DNA from: Zarea fungicola
Taxonomy: Eukaryota > Ascomycota > Sordariomycetes > Hypocreales > Cordycipitaceae
Assembly (NCBI GenBank): GCA_900169235.1
Contig: FWCC01000041.1
Coordinates: 1 to 64,000 of the forward strand
DNA: 64,000 nt
Direction of reading: 5' to 3'
The notes under the pieces are model-generated. The model was not told the DNA's origin and made no database searches. It was given only the letters and a program-made list of their open reading frames with translations. Shown here one piece after another: positions 57,224-64,000 of the stretch. How positions within the stretch are numbered: position 1 is the first letter of the stretch; every line of letters begins with the position of its first letter. A program made the translations under genes and the position numbers.

Positions 57224-59211
57224 GGTGTTTTGCGAGCGATGCTGAGGCCATGATTTGGGCCCTTGATTGGAGGTTGCCGATGCAGGCAGGTGGCCAAAAA
57301 GAGCTGGAGACATGCTGTTGTCGCGAATGCAGTGGGGATGCGAAGAAGGGCGCAGCTGCAGGTGAAGAAAACAGGCACGAATAGCGAGCACGATCAAGTC
57401 GCATGAGAGGGGAAAGAGGCGGACGATTCCGTTTGCTGCACCAAGAACTGGACCGGCAGCATGTTACAGCTGGCAGCAGCACGCGTTCTTGGGCGCCCCA
57501 ACATGCACAGCACTTGCATGGCATCCAAGATAGGGGACAGGAGCAACCGCTTACCGTGGCCATTATATCACAGAAAAACAGATGCGCTCAGAACTAGGGT
57601 ATTAATCGAAGGTATGAGGGATTGATGAGAAATGGCGATAGGAGGACGATCACGCCAGAGAGAAAAAAAAATAGTCGAAAATGGCGGAAGATGGGGGATG
57701 GAGATGAGGCGAAAGGGAATATGTTGCAGCGCGGCGCGCTGCAGCAAGTGCGATTTTAGTGTCAAACAGAAAGGCTACGGGCGCCGACGAAGCGCTAGAG
57801 TGCTGGAGAGCTCAGCTAATTGGTACTGTAATTGGGCACCCTCCTGGGGGGAATTTTCTGGTGCCAGGGTACCACCAGATAGCACAAAGAGAAATGGGCC
57901 GCCACGATTGGTGTGGGGCGGCTTTGGCGGTAACTACTAACCTACTAATGAAACTTGCATTGAAAGCAAAGGTCAGTTTGGCACATATTGAATGATATCC
58001 CAAACAAGCGGCTGTGCTCCATGACGACTAGATACACCAAATTGAAGGTAACAACTTTGCTACAGTTTAGCCATGCCTTATATTTTGTCCATGTGACGAT
58101 GTTGTTGAGACCTAGACCATGACGAGAAGTCGTTTTTTATTCTATGTCAGCAGCACGCACTGCAGCCTACACACAATTCATATGGCTCCATGCTTTTCTT
58201 TGGTAGCTGTTTTACCTTGCTCCTGTCGCACGTCCATTAATGCTTCGAGAGGCTTAGAGAGTTGCATCGATTGTTCCAAGTATCACCTATGTACCCTCAG
58301 CTCGGTTAAGCGGCAGTCTTCTGTGTCGTTGCCGAGATGCAGTATAGTCACATAGCTATCGTACGCATTAACATTCATTCATTCAAAAAAAAAAAAGAAA
58401 ATACAAGGTACTTGGCCATGCCTATGGCTGCGCGCTAAACACAGAGCATGTAGCTGCTATTGACGTGGCACGGGTATTGGAAGCTGTACACTGCCTGCTG
58501 GCGGCATCCGGTAGCCGTGGTGCTGCAGAAGTCAGGAGCAAGGATTTGAGTCTTGATATTCGAACTTATGATTTATTGTCAAAGGTTAGCTTTGTAGATG
58601 TTCTATGAAAGTGGCTTCTTTTAGCCTTTCTTGGAGGTGAGCTGGGCAGCGGCGACCAAGAGCAGTAAGTTTGCTGAGTGTAGTTGCCCGCAAATGCACT
58701 GGCAAAGGTTTCGTAAACAGCAATTTTCAGAAATTAAGCGCAATATCATGGCAAGAAAACGCTTCCTTGTTGGCGCTTTGCGTGCCCTTCTGGCGCGGGA
58801 CTTGTTCGTAGGGTTAGTTACCTCGTTAAAAGCTTGTAACCCGAGACTGTATGACAGGTCTGCTCTGGTTGGAGCCACGTGACGTGGTCGGTAATGGGGA
58901 AATTCGGCCAGCCTTATTACGGAGTCCGCCACCCAGCCACAGCCAGTCAGCCTGTTTTGAAGCCATCGAGACAGAGAGACATGGAGAGCCACCGAGAGAG
59001 CCATCAAAGGCCGAACCCGGAAGACTTTGGTGGGGAACTTGTACCCCTCCACGACGTAATTTACTAGTACAAAACCCAACCCAAGAGCGCCGAAGTTCAC
59101 TTTTTCTGGAGCGTTTTCTTTACAAGAAATCTCTCCTTGTTATTTTCTTTCTTTTGCATCAATTCTTCAATTGCTTGCAAATCCCTCCTTCTTCTTTCAT
59201 CAACCTTCATC
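57224..59211. other. 2-kb gene-free stretch, divergent promoters of the DUF2433 gene and LYS9
   Basis: Several short frames on both strands with no domain character. Includes a run of A (58386-58396) and a perfect 13-nt inverted repeat near the LYS9 side. No recognisable gene. Confidence 0.45.
58875..58887. promoter_or_regulatory. inverted repeat with E-box core upstream of LYS9
   Basis: CCACGTGACGTGG is a perfect palindrome around its central G and holds an E-box (CACGTG) and a CRE-like TGACGTGG. It lies 325 nt upstream of the LYS9 start. It could bind bHLH or bZIP factors. The binding factor is unknown. Confidence 0.35.
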
Positions 59212-60868
59212 ATGGCTCAGTCTGTTCTCATTCTGGGCTCTGGCTTCGTCGCCACCCCCGCCGTCGAGGTCCTCTCCAAGGCCGGCATCCACGTCACCGT
59301 CGCCTGCCGCACGCTTGCCACGGCTCAGTCCCTCGCTGGCAGCTATACCGACACAAAGGCCATTAGCCTCGACGTCAACGACACGGCCGCCCTCGAGGCC
59401 GCCGTTGCTGCCCACGACCTCACCGTTTCCCTGATCCCTTATACCTTCCACGCCATCGTCATCAAGGCCGCCATCAAGGCCAAGAAGCATGTCGTCACCA
59501 CCTCCTATGTCTCGCCCGCCATGATGGAGCTCGACGCCGAGGCCAAGGCCGCCGGCATCACCGTCATGAACGAGATTGGTCTCGACCCCGGCATCGACCA
59601 CCTGTACGCCGTGGATCTCATCGACCGTGTCCACAAGGAGGGTGGCAAAATCCTATCCTTTAAGAGTTTCTGTGGCGGGTTGACCGCACCAGAGAACTCA
59701 GACAATCCTCTGGGCTACAAGTTCAGCTGGAGCAGCCGTGGTGTCCTTCTCGCTCTCAAGAATAATGCCAAGTACGTCGAGGACGGCAAGATTGTTGAGG
59801 TCTCTGGCCTTGACCTTATGGACACCGCCAAGCCTTACTACACTGGTTTCATTGGCTTCAATTTTGTTGCCTACGGTAACCGTGACAGCTCTGGCTACCT
59901 CGAGCGGTAAGTAAATGGGATGATGTAAACCCAAAAAAAAAAAAATATTGGTGCAAGCATTGACCTAATTTCACGTCGTAGCTACAATATCCCCGAGGCC
60001 CAGACCTGCATCCGCGGTACCCTTCGCTACGCCGGCTTCCCCTCTTTCATCAAGACCCTTGTCGACATTGGTTTCCTCGACGACCAGCCCAAGGACTACC
60101 TCAAGGAGGCCATTCCCTGGAAAGAGGCTTTTGCTCAGGTTGTTGGTGCCAAGTCCCCCAGCGAGGCCGATTTGATCGCTGCTGTCTCCGCCAAGGCCAC
60201 CACCTTCAAGACTGCCGAGGCCAAGAGCCAGCTTATAAAGGGCCTCCAGTGGCGTGAGCTAAGACCCGGAACTGTATATTGAGATCCCATCTAACATTTT
60301 CAAATAGTTGGCATCTTTTCCAACGCCAAGATCACACCCCGCGGCAACCCTCTTGATACCCTTTGCGCTACCCTTGAGGACAAGATGACTTTCCAGGAGG
60401 GCGAGCGCGACCTGGTCGTAAGCTTTTAATAATCTACCATCCAAAGAGATTCAATTCTGACTTTACAGTTCCTGCAACACTTGTTCGAGGTCGAGAACAA
60501 GGATGGTAGCACGAACACCATCTCATCGACGCTTTGCGAGTATGGAGCTCCTATTGGCTCTGGTGGTCCTTCCGCCATGGCCAAGCTCGTCGGTGTTCCT
60601 TGCGCCGTTGGTGAGTCATTATTTCTTTTATAAAATGTACATATAATTCTCTATTTCTAACTCTAAGAAAATAGCTGTCCAGCAGGTTCTTAACGGTACC
60701 ATCTCTGACCGCGGTATCCTTGCCCCTATGAACACCAAGCTCAACACCCCTCTCATGAAGGAGCTTGACGAGAAGTACGGGTAGGTTTTGGCTGAACATA
60801 AAGTCGCACGATACGACTGATGACTAAAAGTTTCTAGAATCAAATGCACGGAGAGAATTCTCAACTAA
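59212..60868 (+). CDS. LYS9: saccharopine reductase (glutamate-forming), alpha-aminoadipate lysine pathway
   Basis: Condenses aminoadipate semialdehyde with glutamate to form saccharopine in fungal lysine synthesis, in the cytosol. Predicted 451 aa, as usual. Six exons: 59212-59906, 59982-60253, 60308-60417, 60469-60610, 60675-60780 and 60838-60868, all GT-AG and in frame. The N-terminal Rossmann motif is LILGSGFVATPAVEVL. Family segments are NEIGLDPGIDHLYAVDLID, FCGGLTAPENSDNPLGYKFSWS and GTLRYAGFPSFIK. The last exon supplies the ending YGIKCTERILN. Five short introns, an intron-rich 3' half typical for this gene. Start chosen at the strong context CATCATGG. Confidence 0.96.
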
Positions 60869-61849
60869 AATGGTGCGAGTGAATATATATACCAAGAGAC
60901 GTCCGGGTCTACTACCAGGCATGAGTTGGGCATGTAAGCGGACGCGTCGCTGAGAGTCCTGTAGAGAGATTTCAGTCCATATGAGCGACATGACAGACAT
61001 AATGGAAACAAAAAAATTAGATGAAATTTATGGGATCTTAAAAAGAGAGAAGACTTCAAAAGCCAGTCAGAAGCGATTGTTGTCGCCGCCGTAACAATGA
61101 GATCCCTCCCCTAGGCCTTGCCTAGTCTCAAACTCGAGCGACAATTCACACAGTAAACATACCAGCCAAATAGCTTGGGCAGTTTAGGCTGTATAAAAGT
61201 ATCACTTGCGGGCGATGTAGAACACTTGGGATTTTAACCCAATTTACTTCATTGTTTAGCAACGTGGCGCTTTTAAGGATTGTAGAGCGGGATGGAGTGT
61301 CGTCTCTCTGGTCGCAGCTCCACCCGGAATCGGCCAGGGCCTATGAGGCCAATGAGGGACCAGTTGATGGACCAGTTACGGTGGTGTACTTCAGGGTACT
61401 TTGTGGGGCCACGGATAGACACTGCCAAATGACCCGTTTCCTTGGCAGACTGCTCGTTAGCGAGGTACCAGTGACTTTTCCAAGGTCACTACACCATGAG
61501 ACAGCCAAGGCACAGGAACATCACCATCATCCAGCAGGCCGACCAGTAAGCAAGTTTGTTGACCAGATCCTGCACCGGCTGTGTCTTCCGCTCTCGTTCT
61601 ACGAGCCAACGCTATCGCAGCATTGCGCTGATTATCAAGCAGCGGACCATTCCCTCACGCGATAGTACTACATGAACCCTAGCGCAAAGAGGAGTGGCGA
61701 GTTTCTTGACCCCCGTTCTGACGACAGCGCCAATACGCGCCGACCTTATACATCCAAGATAACAAAAAACAGAGACTTTTGCCAACCGAGCTGCGCCAGA
61801 ATAAATAGAGACGGGGACCTTTGGCGGGCCGCCATTGTCTTCGGCCAAA
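60869..61849. other. intergenic, promoter of the right-edge gene
   Basis: Only short frames, the longest at 61252-61665 without domain character. No recognisable gene. Confidence 0.5.
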
Positions 61850-64000
61850 ATGGCGCCCTCAATGATGGTGCGTACTCGATCTCTCCTTCAACGGCCTTCG
61901 CGGATACCAGATCTCGCTGTTGTGCCCTCACTGGCCAGGATTTGTAGATTTCCATATGAGGAGCAACATTTCAAAGGCATTCTAGTTGCTCGGTTGCAGT
62001 AATCTTGCAGTGGAACATTTGCTAATATTACGTGCAGACACCAGGGCCAAATAATAAGTTGAGCGACACCTTCAATACTAAACGCGGGCACACCACCCAG
62101 CTCTCGATATCCGATCCAAGCCACCACGTTACCGAGGCTATTGGAACATTGTATGGTGATGAGTACGATTCTAGCCCGGAGAGCGCCAGACCGCTGAGTT
62201 ATATCGACGACGGCTACCAAGACGAGCTAAGACATCAATCCCAAAGTGCTCATTTTCAGTCGCAGTCAGAAATTGGCAGGCAGCCGCTTAAACGCTCAGT
62301 TACCGACTATCCCAGTCCATCGCCAAATCCGTATCCCGATCACGCCTTGAGAAAGTCACAGACTCTGCATCTGCCAAGTACGCTGCACAGGTCAAGCTCA
62401 CTTGAGCATGGCCAACGAGCGCCGCCTCTAACTTTGTCGACGCCACTGTCTTTGAGGGATGTTCAAGCCGATGAATCTGGCTCGCAGTTTCCATTAACAA
62501 ATATCGACAATCCGACCGATATCGCGCAAGAACTTAGCAACCTACAGGCGCTTCGCCGTTTGTCTATGGATGTTGGTAATCGCGTCGATCCCGACATGCC
62601 AATGACATTGTCGACAATCCCTGCCATAGCCCCGACCGGCAACGATGACGAGAATGACCCTTCAAGGCTCCTCTGGGTACCAGCAAGGGTTCACCCTGAG
62701 CTGGCGCCGTCCGAATTCAAGTCATTTCTTGAGAACCGAGTCAACTCTATTAGAAGACGCTCGGGCGAAAGCCACCTTGCCGCAGATATGGAGGGGGAGA
62801 ACAGTGATTCAAGTGCACTGCGACGTAGAAAATCGATGCTTTCTCATCAGATTGACAACTCAAGCGGTCTCGGGGCTGTAGACTACATGGATGGTGCGGA
62901 GCGACTTGAAAAGCAAAGGTCGCGACACAGCAATCGGTCGCCCGAGCTCAGTCTAGAAGAGCTAGTAAATGATCCGGCCGGTGCAGTACAGAGACTAGCC
63001 CAGGAGACACAAGCCCAGTACGCCGACTCACAGGTCAATCCAGATGATATGCCAATTATACCAATGGCTCCTGGCATGGGCCTTCGCCGGTCGACAAGAA
63101 CAACGTACCGCAAAGGAGGTAGTCTCCGCGCTGGGGATAGAGGGAACCTGTCCCGCCGTACTACGAACCGTCACCAAGGCACCGAAACCTTAGTGGTTGA
63201 CAGTCCTCCACTTCCTGATGTGCCAAAAGGTCATAGGCCTCTAGTGCGTGTGCAATCAGAGCCCATTCATGTTCATGAAAATTTCTCGAGGCCGAATCGC
63301 TCTGTTCGGCGTCAGAATAAATTTACACAGGAGTCTCCAGCAGCACTTGCAGCGCTTGAGGGAACAGCGTCTAGCTCAAGCATAGCAAATGACTCCCAAG
63401 AAGCATACGAAGAAACAATTACGATTCGCGATCCAGCAACAACACCAATTATTGCTGTATCAGATCAGTCCGTCTCTCCAACATATGAAACACAAAATCG
63501 GGACTCTTTCCCACAACGATCATCGTCGCAGAGAAATGCCTCGGACGGTGATGCACAGCCTGAATCCACTCAAGGTGATACGACATCACACAATAGCAAT
63601 AACACTGGTCAAATGCATGCCGCACATCAGCAGCGCCAACATCAGCACCACCAACAGCAACAGCAGCAACACCAACACCAACAGCAGCAATACCAACAAC
63701 AGGCGCAAACTCAATATACGCCTAAATCCTCGCTACCGACGCCGCAGTCACAGACTTTGAGCGAGGGCCTCGCCTCTAGCTCCAGTCTGCCGGGTGGTGG
63801 TAACACTCGAACGGATACCCTAACGTTTATCCCAACTCTCAGTCCGGACGAGAGAAAGAACGAGAAGAAATCAAGGAAGGAAAAAGACGATGATGCCTCG
63901 AGCTTTTCTTCCAAATCGAGTGGAGCTTGGAAGTGGCTCAAGGGAGTAACCGATGACAAGAAGAAGGAGGAAAGCAAAAGGTCCAAGGCTAAAGTGCAGG
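61850..64000 (+). CDS. large uncharacterised Ser/Gln-rich protein, truncated by the window end
   Basis: I do not recognise the function. Exon 1 is 61850-61867 (MAPSMM), with donor GTGCGT, branch TGCTAAT and acceptor CAG. Exon 2 starts at 62038 (TPGPNNKLSDTFNTKRGHTTQ) and stays open to the window end. At least 660 aa are visible. Features are LSISDPSHHVTEAIGTLYGDEYDSSPESARPLSYIDDGYQDELR near the start, FPLTNIDNPTDIAQELSNLQALRR, DPSRLLWVPARVHPELAPSEF, a basic GLRRSTRTTYRKGG block, a His/Gln tract (63621-63720) and a charged AWKWLKG...DDKKKEE region at the edge. The repeated basic and Ser/Pro-rich motifs suggest a conserved scaffold. A bud-neck or cytoskeletal role cannot be shown from sequence alone. 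Confidence 0.75.

Noticed and set aside
58621..59100. 159-aa minus-strand frame upstream of LYS9
   Set aside because: No domain character. Mixed Arg/Leu composition, no splice support and overlapping the probable LYS9 promoter.
61252..61665. 137-aa plus-strand frame
   Set aside because: No family resemblance. Ends at random stop and the codon use is irregular.
1..64000. tRNA genes, CRISPR arrays, transposons, secondary-metabolite cluster
   Set aside because: No good B-box plus cloverleaf was seen by eye, no repeat-spacer pattern, no transposase, integrase or reverse transcriptase, and no PKS, NRPS or terpene enzyme. A tRNA scan could still find a missed case.

Overview
This window is nuclear DNA of a filamentous ascomycete. 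The genes have short GT-AG introns (about 55-170 nt) with CTAAC/CTAAT-type branch points. The protein families are typical of Pezizomycotina, such as an MDM1-type sorting nexin with PXA/RGS/PX domains, an S58 aminopeptidase, a DUF2433 protein and nuclear-encoded complex I. Protein style suggests Sordariomycetes, possibly Hypocreales, but this is an inference without any search. No rRNA, convincing tRNA, transposon, CRISPR array, secondary-metabolite cluster or viral sequence was seen.

Layout, left to right: gene-free DNA (1-1804); DUF1295 membrane protein (+, 1805-3090); fructose-1,6-bisphosphatase (-, 3816-4961); PEX11 (+, 7276-8110); two-RRM SR splicing factor with a 6-nt microexon (-, 8898-10624); MDM1-like sorting nexin (-, 11762-15503); GPI18/PIG-V mannosyltransferase (+, 16394-17858); NPC1-type sterol transporter (-, 18081-21964); CUE2-like SMR protein (+, 23129-24862); second PEX11-family protein (-, 25073-25888); complex I 51-kDa subunit (-, 26579-28177); dynactin p27 (+, 28623-29266); hydroxyacid-oxoacid transhydrogenase (-, 29351-31059); DmpA-type aminopeptidase (+, 32692-33882); exocyst SEC3 (+, 34665-39002); a large mostly disordered unknown protein (+, 39584-42658); UFD4-type HECT ubiquitin ligase (-, 43136-49047); branched-chain 2-oxoacid dehydrogenase E1-alpha (-, 51052-52475); a possible 63-aa membrane micro-protein (+, 53085-53276); COQ5 (+, 53674-54705); DUF2433 phosphoesterase-like protein with an RGG tail (-, 55182-57223); saccharopine reductase LYS9 (+, 59212-60868); and a large unknown protein running off the right edge (+, 61850 onward).

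This is mostly a housekeeping region rather than an operon or pathway cluster. Loose themes are mitochondria (complex I, transhydrogenase, BCKDH E1-alpha, COQ5), peroxisomes and gluconeogenesis (two PEX11 proteins, FBP1), membrane and secretory traffic (SEC3, MDM1, NPC1, GPI18, dynactin) and RNA or protein quality control (CUE2-like, SR factor, UFD4). Gene models were joined by eye from frame, splice signals and family knowledge, and exon limits are given in each entry. The most interesting points are the 6-nt microexon, a 63-nt frame-preserving stop-free intron placed exactly after an Fe-S cysteine codon, the unknown 1024-aa protein with SUMO-interaction-like and repeated TLTQ[YF] motifs, the degenerate phosphoesterase with an RGG tail, and dense GTAC clusters confined to intergenic DNA.
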